Of a stretch of DNA of 64,000 nucleotides, positions 36,068 through 56,504 are shown one piece after another (within the stretch, counting starts at the first letter, position 1; each line of letters starts with the position of its first letter). The DNA is from Bryoerythrophyllum caledonicum. Taxonomy: Eukaryota > Streptophyta > Bryopsida > Pottiales > Pottiaceae. The DNA is taken from the NCBI GenBank assembly GCA_963971425.1, contig OZ020517.1, positions 8,310,501-8,374,500 of the forward strand, written 5' to 3'. Position numbers and translations under genes: made by a program. The notes under the pieces were generated by a model. The model did no database searches and was not told the DNA's origin. It saw nothing but the letters and a program-made list of their open reading frames with translations.

Positions 36068-36391
36068 CTCAGCCAGTGCGATATGTTGGGATCCGTGACT
36101 TTCTTCCGATGCACTTGATTCAAATCTCAACTCCTTCACCGTAGACATCAGATTTGATATATTGGTTTCAGAAGCTCCACCGTCATCTCCATTGCTCTCA
36201 TAATTCCTATTACTTCCTTCACTTGTACTTGACCCCTTTGAACATTCTCTACCTCCCTGACCTTCCCTCAACTTCAGTTCTTTCTGCAATCTATATCTAG
36301 TTATGGTCTTTCTACTGGAGAATCTGAATCCGGTCTTCCTTCTTCCTCTTCTACCTCGTGCTGATGGCGACCTAAACTGCCCATTTAGCAT
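36068..36391 (-). CDS. Candidate exon, Arg/Ser-rich, gene unassigned
   Basis: A 108-codon open stretch from ATG 36,391 ending at a good donor (GCTGAG before GTAGGT). The translation is basic at the start (SARGRRGRRKTGFRFSSRK) and Ser/Glu-rich afterwards. It lies on the same strand as gene B, 3.3 kb upstream, ends in phase 0, and the acceptor before the gene B start codon would continue in frame. It could be a leader exon of gene B, an exon of another gene, or chance. Confidence 0.3.
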
Positions 36392-37071
36392 TTGAACTAG
36401 AGAATACCGAACCCCTCTAAGTACATATATTTTCAGTCACCTACTTAGACACCTACCAACATGATCACAATCACCATCTCATCACTCTCCATTGAAACAC
36501 CACAACTGCGGGTCCTTTTATGGAGACTACCGATAGGGATGATGAATCTGTACTACTGTGTAACTATTCGTTCAATTCTCATCTCGATGTACTCAGCGTG
36601 CTTTAACAGTCATCAAAAATGGAATTCGACTAACAATACACTCTATATTGTACACGAGTACTATCCTATTTTGACTATCACTGACATCGGTGACGGCGTC
36701 CAGTCTCAGTTATTTGTCTATTATTGACCATTCAGTGCACTGGCAAAGCTGTCAATCTTGTCGATTATCCCAATAGAATTGCTTCACTAACCTCCAATCA
36801 GGCCCAGAGATCTATTTCATATATATCTTTCAATTCTTTGTCACCAAGTCCTATTATACTACAGATTTAGGAACCAATAATATTCATTACTGGCTTACGA
36901 TTTGCCACCTCATCAATCTCTTGCATCACAGCTGTTGATTTACTTTGTGGTCAATTCAATCGTTTGATCTCTTTCAGATTTACTTCCTCTCATAGGCACT
37001 GAATATATTCATTGACATTGACTTCTAGAGTCCTTTCCAGATTGCAATTGTGTGATAGTACCTCTGGCGGA
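36392..37071. other. No gene seen
   Basis: No recognisable feature. One plus-strand frame at 36,461-36,727 has no family motif. The last 100 bp could hold a leader intron of the SWIM-type gene, since acceptor-like TTGACTTCTAG precedes it at about 37,027. Confidence 0.4.
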
Positions 37072-40000
37072 ATGGCCGCAAAGGAAATAGATGAGTGTCA
37101 CTACACTATGGCTGTCATATGCGCTTCTCTTGATAGTTTGCCTTTCACAATCCCTCTCTCTGAAGATGGATTTGCTCATATTTCTGCGTCACGATTGAGC
37201 CTGAGATTTCATTTGAAAGCAGAGTCATTGTATCTCGACGAAGAAATGTTTGATGGTTCCTCTGGACGCATTACTCATACGCTAGGTCAGCATCATACAT
37301 ATATTGATAATGAGAAGCAGTGGTTGCTTAAGCCAGGTAGATTCAGAGCCTATGGCGTAAGTTACATTGCTAAGAACCCATCCGCAGAGGATCGTACTCC
37401 TCATTGTTCAAATGCTCCCATACTCTCTGAAGTAAAGGTTGAGCTTGATTCTAACTTTGTCACTATCATAAGTGATGACTCCGATATTGATTCTCCTGCT
37501 CGTAAGATTCCTTTGTCGCGTACCATCGTTGATTGCTCAAGGCCAGATTCATCGGTTGATCGCATCTCGGGTAGAAGTGGATCTTCTCCTGCGAGCTTTG
37601 GTGACTCTGTTAGTATTATTGACTCACTAAAGCAGTTACGTGATGGAAAAGGATCTAGAAACATGCTCAAGAAGCTTGACTATAGTACTGTTTGTATTCA
37701 AAGAGTACATAGTCTACCCCCTGATTTCAATGAGGATGTCATTTTTGAATTACCTCCCGTCCAAGCCTCTGGAATGCTCTCGCAAGCGAAGTTGATGACA
37801 GGAATGGACAAGCGATACGACGGCCACGCTTGGACAAAGACAATTACCTCGCATATCAAAAATGACGCGGGACTGACATTTCGCACATCCAGTTGTGTGG
37901 GCCATCTCCAATGCAATAACCGCAATTGTGCCTACTTGACTCGTGTCCATCGAACATCTTCCATCAACAGTACGGAGTGGGAGGGCTCGACTTCGGCAAA
38001 GTTTGGGGTTGGTTGTCTTCCACCGAACGGTTCATCACTGGTTTGTAAGATTTGTAAGACACCCCCTTCTTGCCTTGCTAGCTGCGATTCTAGAATATAC
38101 TATGTGTTTGGCAGTTCAATTATGACTCGCGCATGTGTGCATTTAGGGGTTCATAGACATCCTGTCAAAGTTGGTGACTATAGGGAGTTGATCGAGAGGA
38201 CCAATGCCCTTCTTGGGGAGCATGTTGAAAGGACCCCAAATGCTACTACCTCTGCAATTGTTTTGGAGGCAAGTAAAGATATTCTTGGAGAGCTTCTTCT
38301 ACGACCTGAAGATGTTCCGTCGAAGACCTTGAACCTGGAGGAGTTAGTACCTGTTTTGGATATGTGCAAGTCCATCAGTTCACCTAGTATTTGAAATCAG
38401 GTCACAAGTTTCAAGTACCTACGGCGGTATGGCATCATGGATAGTATCACAAAATTGAGGGGTTGCAGCAATTGGGCTTTCATTCAGGAAAATAAATTTC
38501 CGGGCCAAGGATCTGATTCAGATAAGGTATTTGTCTTCAAGATGTCTGAAGTGGGGCGAGGAAGTGGAGTTGACTTGGTAAGACGAATGCAGCCCACCGG
38601 CGACCTCGAAGACGCATGGTTGATGTTTGACCATGTCAAGCGTGTAAAGCAGTGGACCACGATGGCTTGCCATGTGTACGACTCAACTTTGTGTAGGGTT
38701 ATGACTGTGGCGGTTTGTGATATGCAGTCTGAGGATGCCGCTGCTCAATGCATTTTTTGGAAGAATCTAAATGCAGTAGCAGCTAGGCATGACATACCGG
38801 ATCCTAAGTTCAAAGGATTCATGGCTGATAGCGCGCAAGCAAATTGGAATGCAGTGCGGGTCATCTATGGAAGTGGCGATGCATCCATCCCAATGGCCAA
38901 TCAAGAACGAACATGCCTCTTCCATTGGACCCAATCTCTTGAGAAGCATACGAAGGCCGACCTCAAGGCTGACCTCCAAGATCAACATCGACAGCTTTGC
39001 AAGCAATATAAGAATGCAACAACATTTAATGAGGCCGAAACTCGCTACCACGCCATCGTAGGATGGTGGCATACTTCAGGTGCCGCAACGGGGGAGAGCT
39101 TGAGTCGTTTGGAGCTGTGGCTAGCATTTTGGCATTTTCGATACCGCCAGTGGGGTGGCTTTATGCAATTGGTAAGCGAAAGCCATATACATGTTTTATG
39201 AAACCATTCATTTATGTGCCAAAATATTCGTACTCATCAATTTCCATGTTATTTGTTGAATAACACCTTTGTTCCTTCATTCCATGGCATGTGTGTAGAA
39301 TCTTAATGAGGCTGAGCTTGCCGAGATGCCCTCATGCAATCTTGTAGAGACAGTCCACAACAAATGGCTCTAGCAGTCCGGAAATCGAGGAAATGACTTG
39401 TATGTGGCCACTGTGGGTGACTTTGTTAGGGCATTTATGCAAGTGGTGAAGTATTATCAGTTTCTTAAAGGGGAACGTGGAGGCAATGGGCCTGGAAAGG
39501 AGGAGTTGCTATTAAGGGTTGCCCAACGCTCTGTCTCTCGCTCTGGAAACCCCAAGGTTCTCAACGAGGCAATAGCAAAAATGCCTGGAGCTGATGAATT
39601 TTGCACTCGTCATCCCCACATGGAAGGAGAAGAAGTATTTGGTAGTCAAAAACGCAAGCCCGACATGCCTTTAGGTGACGAGCACGAGTCCCATCGGCCT
39701 GACAAGGTAAACTATTCCTATCCAAGAATCAATACCAGAACATCCAGAGCTCGTACGGGTGCACCTAGTATGAGTAATGTTCACGAGGAGTTTCTTTCTT
39801 CCGTACCTGAAGAAGAAATCGTTCCCATGGCAACAGAGGTGATTCAATCTCCATTGAGATCTCTTTTAAGCCATACTACTGCCGTTCAGGAGACTGTATG
39901 CAATAAGTCGCAATGGCACATTGCTAGATTGCCAAAGACTTCTGCAAAAGCATGTTTTGCATTACAGGCAGTTACCAAGAGGAAGTGTATTGCAAGAATT

Positions 40001-40762
40001 GTGCAAGACAACAAAAGCACTCCTGCTCCTATCTATGTTGGAATGATGGACAATTATAAGAAGAACAAGGTCGAGCGCATGCAATTCTTCTTCTGCAATG
40101 ACGACATCGAGCGTTGTGTGAAGGGCACCAAACGCAAGTGGGTCCTCTCGAAACCTGATGTTCCAAGTGTCTGGCCAGTTCAAATTGGAACTAATCTTTC
40201 GAAGAAAGAAATTTTGGCACTCGAGAATGCAGGTTTTCAACTACCTCAGCGTGTGGCGATGTCTCCAAGACGACTTTTTGGTAGTCAAGGTCCTACCCTT
40301 GATATGAGTTTTCATTCCACTATGGATTCCCCTGATGAATATCCTAAGATCAGATCTGGGAAGAGTATTCGCAGGAATATGAGGGCTCCTACAGCAAAAC
40401 ATCTCAACAATTATGCATCAGCTGTCACCCTCAAGTGTCGCATTCATCAAGTGACCATGGTACCTCATCCAGGATTTGGATGCATCGTTACTCTAGAATC
40501 CGGTATAGTTCCCAATTCTCAACAGTACCTGATCACTGTAGGTTCATTTCCAGATTGTTCATGTCCATACTTCAAAGAGATGTTGACAAAGTCCTTAGGA
40601 AAACGAGGACAATGGACCCAATGCAAACATCTTTACTACATCTTTACTGTTATCTGTAGTTTGGATTCCGCAATTGATGTGTTTATGCATGCCCCGAGCT
40701 TTAGCTTCAATGAAGTGAAGCGTGTTCTAGAAACTGGGGTTTTATGCCACGTATCACCATGA
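37072..40762 (+). pseudogene. SWIM-type transposase-derived gene (MULE/KDZ-like), nonsense-interrupted
   Basis: ATG at 37,072; one intron 39,172-39,298 (TTG before GTAAGC; GTGTGTAG before AAT) keeps phase 0. The frame is open for about 3.6 kb without frameshift but has an in-frame TGA (38,392-38,394) and TAG (39,371-39,373). In order: unrecognised N-terminus; a Cys/His segment resembling WRKY-GCM or FLYWCH-type DNA-binding fingers (GHAWTKTITSHIKND, then CVGHLQCNNRNCAYLTR); a DDE-like core with MFDHVKRVKQWTTMACHVYD, KFKGFMADSAQANWNAV and the CLFHWTQSLEKH box; and a C-terminal SWIM finger, PDCSCPYFKEM with QCKHLYYI about 20 residues on. Fingers, DDE core and SWIM in this order fit Mutator-like transposases and their relatives. 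Exact superfamily is uncertain; terminal repeats were not found. Confidence 0.68.
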
Positions 40763-41859
40763 TGTAGAAAGTAATTTGTAGTTTCCTTTATACTGTAGGG
40801 TTTGAAATTGTGTATTAAGTTTGTTGGGTTATATTTGAATATGGAGTGCGACGAAAAGGGCCACTACCAAGTTTTTGAAATCTTTCGTAGCTTATGTGCG
40901 ACTGTGCGACTTATTGAAATCTTCCGTAGCTCATGTGCGACTTATTCAAGTTTATAATTTTATCTTTTCACCAATTGAGTAAAAAAATAAAGTAGTGAAT
41001 AATATATTCCAATCCCCTCAAACTTTTGAAATTTTGAATTTTTTCAAACCAGATTCAACGTCTCTTAATGTGCAAATCCATATTTTATTCGCGGTTTAGG
41101 ACCCCCTGTGGTACACGGTCATAGGCATCTTTTTGCTAATTTTTAAAGAAATATAAGTTACATGATTTTTATATTTTAACAACCGAATTTTTAAAATCTC
41201 AATAGAGATTTTTGCAAGTTCCTGCTCTCTGCTTCCATTTTCCCTACTCCCTGCTCCCAACTCCTTGCTCCCCGCTCACATACTAGCTTCGCTCGGAGAC
41301 ATCCCGGCTAAACCTGAGTCCGGTGAATTCCGGGATTATTACCCATGCAGTGGATGAGTTTCGACGATCCCCATGGAAGGTTGTTTTGCTCATATGATTT
41401 GCTTAGCACTAACTTGTTGTGAGTCTTGTATCTTCTTGCTTTGATTCATTGGGTGTGGTTGTAGTTGGAACCCGGGCTTGCGTGACCGGTTTATCGGGAC
41501 AAGTTCCCGGTAGATTGTGAAGACCGGTAAACCGGCTGCGACCTTTATAACTCTTTCAAGGTGTAGGGTTAAATTGTGGATATTGTGGCCTCTGGACTGC
41601 GAGAACGGACGGCAGTGACTTTCCGGGCACTGTAAAAACTTACCGGAAATCTACTCTGACGCTCAACAGAGTTTAACTGAAACACATGTGGTTACTTGTT
41701 ACCGGTTACTAAGGCACCGGGGAAGCCATCCTCCGGGATGTGCCGAGGTATTATGTGTGGATTATTGTTAAGATTTAAAGAGTTTGATGCACGATAAAAA
41801 TCCCTGGAAACGATCTGGTAAGGTGGGCTTGCTTAAGGTTAATTTCGGTTAATTTTGAG
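40763..41859. other. Repeat-containing DNA without a gene
   Basis: A 40-bp segment (GAAATCTTTCGTAGCTTATG and following bases) is repeated twice at about 40,878-40,950. From 41,220 a pyrimidine-rich run of CCCTGCTCC-like words and then many CCGG words (ACCGGTTTATCGGGAC, GACCGGTAAACCGG) resemble the composition of 25,300-27,030. No coding frame. Confidence 0.5.
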
Positions 41860-42501
41860 AATAACGAACCACTAAACTACGACTACTCTCGAGGATATTT
41901 TGGTCCGCGTAGAAGAAGACCATCGAATCAAGCAGTGCGTAGGGCGCAACGAACAGAACGCAACCATGTTCAAGAACAAATCGAACAAGGAGTAGGGGAT
42001 GAAGTTAATCATGACCCGTTTCCACCATTCAATCCACAATCAGATATTAATTGTGGACAATTTGTAGCCCTAGGTGTTGATAGACCTGAGGTTGAAGGTG
42101 GTATATCATTCTATGTTGGGAAGGTGATTGAAGATGGGAAAAATCAAAGGAATCATAAGATGAAGGTTTGTTGGTATTGGCCCATCATGCAAAGAGAAAA
42201 TGTTGCCAGAACAGGGTCCACCGCACAACAATATGCAAATTGCATAGATGCATTTTGGGAGCCCACGTGTGAGAGCCATAGTTGGGTAGAGAAAGAGGCA
42301 TGCATCTTTTCGTGGATAGACGAACCTGAGAGAACAGTGGCTGGCGCTTTCCGGAGGAGAAAGCGAAATATATTCGGATCGCAAGTTGAAAGCAAGATTC
42401 GGATTTTTCAGTCGGTTAAGACTCACATACTAGAATATATTGCAATGCAAACCGAAGCAATTGACGATGAGCGGTTGCAAGCAGCCTTGAATGATATGTA
42501 G
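41860..42501 (+). pseudogene. Coding fragment, possible C-terminal domain of a DUF7869-type protein
   Basis: The frame is open from before 41,860 to a TAG at 42,499-42,501; the first ATG-like start is not convincing, so it looks like the 3' part of a larger gene. It has an Arg-rich segment (YFGPRRRRPSNQAVRRAQR), then an ordered part with GQFVALGVDRP, ISFYVGKVIED, KMKVCWYWPI and CIDAFWEPTCESHSWVEKEA. Small beta-rich domains with a F.LGKV...WY.P pattern end many DUF7869-family proteins; that link is from memory and weak. It could be a displaced end of the gene broken at 24,0 kb, or an unrelated relic. Confidence 0.4.
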
Positions 42502-45500
42502 TAAAGGAGGATACTACAATGAGTGTATGGTGATTGGCATGTAGGGTATATGCAAGAGTAGTCTACCACAAAGGTTATGTAAGGGGTTTAGTAACAATTG
42601 ACCAATAAATCCGAGGGGTTTTTCCCATTGTTTGATTACATCACCAACTACAAGAATATATGCAATATGTTGATTTTCTTCTTATGTATCATGTTCCATG
42701 TGTAATATATTAAAATCAATTGCCATTCATTGCACAATGTTTTAGTTTACATAATTGCGTATTTTGTATAGTTACTTGACAAGCTTTTTTCCAAAAACAT
42801 ACTACTGAGTATGAAACAAATATTTATCAAATTCTAACCAAGTTCCATATCAAATTTGTCAAAAATGCCAAAAAAAACTTATTGAATTAATATTTTTGGT
42901 TATATTGAAAATTGTTCTCAGATCCTAAATTTATTTTTTTTAAAAACAGGAAATCAAACAAAACTTAATTTTTATCCAACGCATTGGCTGCCGTTGTCAA
43001 TAAGTGCACTTTAAAAAGGCCAAGTGCATAATTGCTTAATTGCGTGTTAATATTGTTATTAATTAAATGCTATTAAAATCTACAAATGTCTTTTTTCTTT
43101 TAAAGTTGCTCTTCATTTCTCAAAAAATACCTTTTCTAACCTTCATATACACTTGAATTTCATTTTAATCCATCACCAACTTCAAAATTATCACATTTTA
43201 ATAATTTCACTTGTTTTAATAAGTGATTTTCGAATCTATAGAATGCTAATGATTATGTCATTTTCAAATACAATATGAGAACCCCAACATCGAGAAATTA
43301 AAAACCTTTTACCTTTGATTAGTTTATTATATTTTTAAATTGATAATTGTATATATGTTTTCATTGGAGTTTCCAAATTTTAACAATTGCATCAAAAAGT
43401 GTTGAAGATGTTGATTTCATATCAATTTTTCTTATTCCCTTCATTCTCAAATCATGTATACTAGTTTTATTTATCACCCTTGGATCAATAGATAATGTTG
43501 ATGAATTGTCACCTCTAATTACAGATCTTCTTCGACCAATCCTTTTGGTTTTAGTTGTCACATGTCTTCAAGCTCTCAAATCAGTTGTCCTTGTAACAAC
43601 AATTGCATCATCTGTACCAATACCAACATTTAGTGTTTTATTTTTACCATCAATTCTTGTTATGATTTTGATATTAGGAACCTTCATATTTGTAGCACTT
43701 GTATTTCAACTTTTTCAATCAAGATGATACACTATTAACTGAATCACATAATTAATATAGATTGTGATTATTCTCTTTGCCTTTCATAAGTTCATTAATA
43801 AAATATCTAATCATCTAAGATATTTACACATAAAAGAGGTTTTCAAATTATAAATTTATTTGAAAATTACATGATTTATATATATATATATATAATTTAA
43901 ATTATAAATTAGATATTACTGATATTAAAACAAAACCAATGCAATTTTTTTAAATGCTTTAGATCATCTACATTAAATTACATAATTATATGAACTATGT
44001 AAAACTTTGAATTCATTTCATGACAATTCAAAAGTTTGGTCAAGTATGTTGGAAAATAATGTTGAAGGAACTCAAGACGCAATACAAGAAGCTACATGTA
44101 GTACTAGTGTGCCTTTCGACTTTAAAAACAAAACAAAAAAAATGCAAACAATTATAGGTGATGAAAAAAAATGATATGATTCTAATAAAATTAACTACAA
44201 TTTTTTAGAAGTAGATTATGGATTCACATGAAGATGATTGGAATCTTGACTCAAGATGGAAAAGCTTATAGGACACTTTTATTAACAATATTTTAGCATG
44301 GTTGCCATTGGCAACTTTCTTTGCTTTTATATCTGTATCTTTTAGACAATGGAGCCACATTTTGTATTCTCCAAGTTTTTACCAATTATGCTCAAATGTA
44401 CCCCAAACTATACCATGGTTGATTATAAGTGTCCACAAAATTTGCAAATCAAGTAGAATATATGACCTATTGACAAACATGTGGTACAAATTTATAATTC
44501 CAATAAACATTTGTTGCGGTGGTTATGACTACAATAACAATTCAAGTCATCCAATGGAAAGATCTTCATAACAAACTTCAAAATCAATGCTTCAAAAGGT
44601 TGTATAAAAATGCATTGTTTATAGTATATGTACTATAGATACAAATTTTTAGTTTATAAGAATAATATTAAAAATATTTTCATATGAAGTTTCTTATCAG
44701 AGAAGGTCACAAAGAATGAGAATAATTTGCCTAGTTTAATAGAGAATCCTAGCTTGAACACGACACAATTTATAACGTATCAAACTTGTAATAGTTTTTA
44801 ATCATCAAAGCGGTAATTAATACTCTAAATTATTAATCTTCATGAAATATAGTGTCTACAATTTCATCTATAATATGCTTCAAATAACCACTTATTTTGA
44901 AACTTCACCCATTTTATAAGTTGATTGATGTGCATGCATGAGTTATGAGAAAGATATAATTAAGTCAATAGCACTTCACACATTTCATTCATGCACTAAA
45001 TCATTCAATAATGGGTATACAACCTTTGATGCTTGTTATTTTTCATTTGCTTCAATCAAACGGATGAATATTATGGTATTTATGCATGTACTTAATACAA
45101 ATACTAATGAACTAAAAAAGGTAAGATTTCAAGTGATAAGGTGAAGGATACTATTTCCATGTAAAGACTAGGGGTGATCTCGTGCACATGCACTTGCATC
45201 CAAACTCCTTCAAGCAAGAATTACCAATTTTTTTAATTTATGAATTAAGACATTACGAAAAGGTTAGCAAGTGATTGGTGAATAATATGAGTACAAGAAT
45301 GGAGAACTCTATTAACAATGATAAGGGTCTACAATAATTCATAAGAAAATCATACCAAATCAGAGGGCCGGATTTGGCAAAAAATAAATCTAAAAGTAGC
45401 TACCAAAACTTCGAAAATCATTTGAATAAGATCCTTTTTTTTCTCGATGAAAATACAAATTTTCAAGAGTATTCAATTTGCCAAACATTGATTTGTCGAG

Positions 45501-46747
45501 ATAATTATTTATTTGGCAATACAGTGCTACATCCGACCCTTGAAAACGGAAATAAGCCATATCTCAAATCAAAACATGGATTTCAGCTCATCACTCAAAG
45601 TTCCAAGTGTCAATATTATTGTGTTGCGGAGACCATTATTACATTGACTTAAACCAAAAGAAAGTGTCCTATACAATATACCACATGAATGTATGATTGA
45701 ATAAAAGCGGTGAGATCTCATGAGATGTACTAGGTGAATATACAATTAACTTCACTAAATCAAATTTCGACAAAAAATTCATGGAAACATGAGAGATTAT
45801 GGACCCACAAGAGTTTCTTAATTAAAAGAAAAACCCAACAAATCTTGCAACAAGAATTCAAGCCACTTCACCACATGCATTGCTGATGGGTCATATAAAC
45901 CCTTTAATGTCTAAGTGGACTGACGAGGCCTAGAAGAATCTACGAGTGTAATAGATTATGCAAAATATCCTCTACACAACATATGCATTTCATTGCAACC
46001 CCACTTCACAAGAACCATTGTAGTTCACCAATGTCTCCATTCATCGGAGATTAGGGAGATGCATTGGAAAGCTCTTGAGGAGACTACAACAACAATGAAT
46101 CATGGGAAAAGTTACAACTACCAAAGCACCAAAATTGACCTTCCCAAGACCTTGTAGGCCTTACAAAGTGAAATTAAAGTCAAGCTTAGGCATTTTACAT
46201 CAAATGGGCAATAAAGGGTTTTGACTAGCACTACATCACAAAGGCTCCAAGTTACTTATCCCAAAACTAATTCTAAAACAAGTCTACATAAGAATGACAA
46301 TTTGACTGGCGCAACAACAACAAAATGGCTCCAGTTGATTGATCCCAAAACTCATTCTCTCAACATTCCAAAAGAGGGTGCTATGATACAAAGGAACTCA
46401 GAAACATACCATTCCTAAGCTGTAAACACTACATAATCGACACCTTTAAACCCATCTTCACACTACGTCACAACCACATTGTCTAGTATGTCATAGTATG
46501 TCACATTTAACTGAATCTGGACTTTCACGTCAAATCTGGACTTTGCACTGTACATATTATGTGGAGATTTCTAGATGAATATCAAGGCTCCATAGTAAAA
46601 TTGACAATTCTTTATGTCAAGCAACCCCTATACAAGGGATTTTACTATGAATTGAGCTGATTTTATCTCACATCTTCAAGAGATTTCTAATCAGATTAAC
46701 AAATGACAAACCTCAGTGGTTCGGATCATTTTGTTGAAGCTTTGATG
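42502..46747. other. AT-rich DNA, no convincing gene
   Basis: Over 4 kb of AT-rich sequence. Open frames exist at 43,347-43,727 (plus, hydrophobic), 44,302-44,571, 44,938-45,144 and 45,374-45,652, but none shows a family motif, splice logic or continuity with another. On the minus strand at about 43,370-43,700 one frame reads NIKIITRIDGKNKTLNVGIG and onward with one stop, which looks protein-like but is not recognised. 46,221-46,418 contains a loose 85-bp duplication (GGCTCCAAGTTACTTATCCC and GGCTCCAGTTGATTGATCCC). Confidence 0.5.
45940..46040 (+). repeat. Dispersed repeat, copy 1 (partner near 49,545-49,660)
   Basis: AGAATCTAC, AATAGAT, GCATTTCAT and CCCCACTTCAC words occur in the same order and spacing here and at 49,575-49,660, inside an intron of the receptor kinase. 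Divergence is considerable; family unknown. Confidence 0.45.
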
Positions 46748-55597
<8,850 letters not shown>

Positions 55598-56496
55598 TTC
55601 CCTTCACCTGCACAAACAAATGCACATTCAAACCCACCGATCTCGAGACTGCAACAGAAAATTCACCTCCATTGTTCTAAAGAGTGTACTCTCTTGAGTC
55701 CATGAAGGGGAGGGTAACTTACAAAGCCATTGGTCCCATCACTAAACTCAGTCTAGAATCGCGATAATATTCAATTCTACTACTACCGGAATTGATTTCA
55801 TGTGAATCAGAAGAGAAGCAATGAAGGTTGTTCTACCAGGCCTCGGAAGGTGATTCCACTGACCTCTACCAAACCCGTTTGCTTGTGATGCAGCTCCACC
55901 AATGACTCTCTTGTCCACCCATGGTAGTGTACACTAAACCAGCTTCCCTTGAACCAAAGCCATGACTCCAGCTGCGCCGTTTTCTCCCCTGCGAGTGTCT
56001 AATCTGACCTCACAACAAGGCAACAGCCAAACCCTTGGCGTGTTGTTAAAGCAAACGTGTCGAGAGCGGGTCCAGCTACACACGAGGCAAGTGCAACAGT
56101 TGTGCCGTGCAACTGAGCTCCAGTGAGCAGACAACCAGGCTCCATGACCATTATCAATATCTCAGCAGAGGTATTTTTTATAAAGTGAGGCTACCATGAT
56201 ACCAATACTAGATCGGTGAGCAAAGATACTAGGACGTTGTGATAATAGACTGTGATTATCGACACATATTGTAGTAGGCCATGTGAGGTTCATGAACTTG
56301 CAGTCAAGTAGACACAGTCGACAAATTATGTGCGGTTTCCAAAGAGTCAAAGTGCTTCGTCCAGTTGATCGTTTTACATGTGACTGTCTGCAACTGTACT
56401 CGTGGGGAACAGTGATTTGATAAACTGATTTGAGTACATATTATTGTGGATGCTCCTGTTACCACCAACTTGGCAAGTAGGATGTACTTTTCAGTA
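55598..56496. other. 5' flank of receptor kinase, no gene seen
   Basis: Promoter and leader side of the kinase gene. Open frames such as 55,934-56,134 and 56,304-56,579 (minus) have no motif. No TATA box can be assigned with confidence. Confidence 0.5.
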
Positions 56497-56504
56497 GCTA
56501 CATT

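Noticed and set aside
23960-41860. One large LTR element from the inverted repeat at 23,978 to 41,860
   Set aside because: No second copy of the putative left end was found before 41,860 and no matching target duplication.
55934-56134. Cys-rich minus-strand frame upstream of the kinase
   Set aside because: No family pattern, no signal peptide and no splice context.
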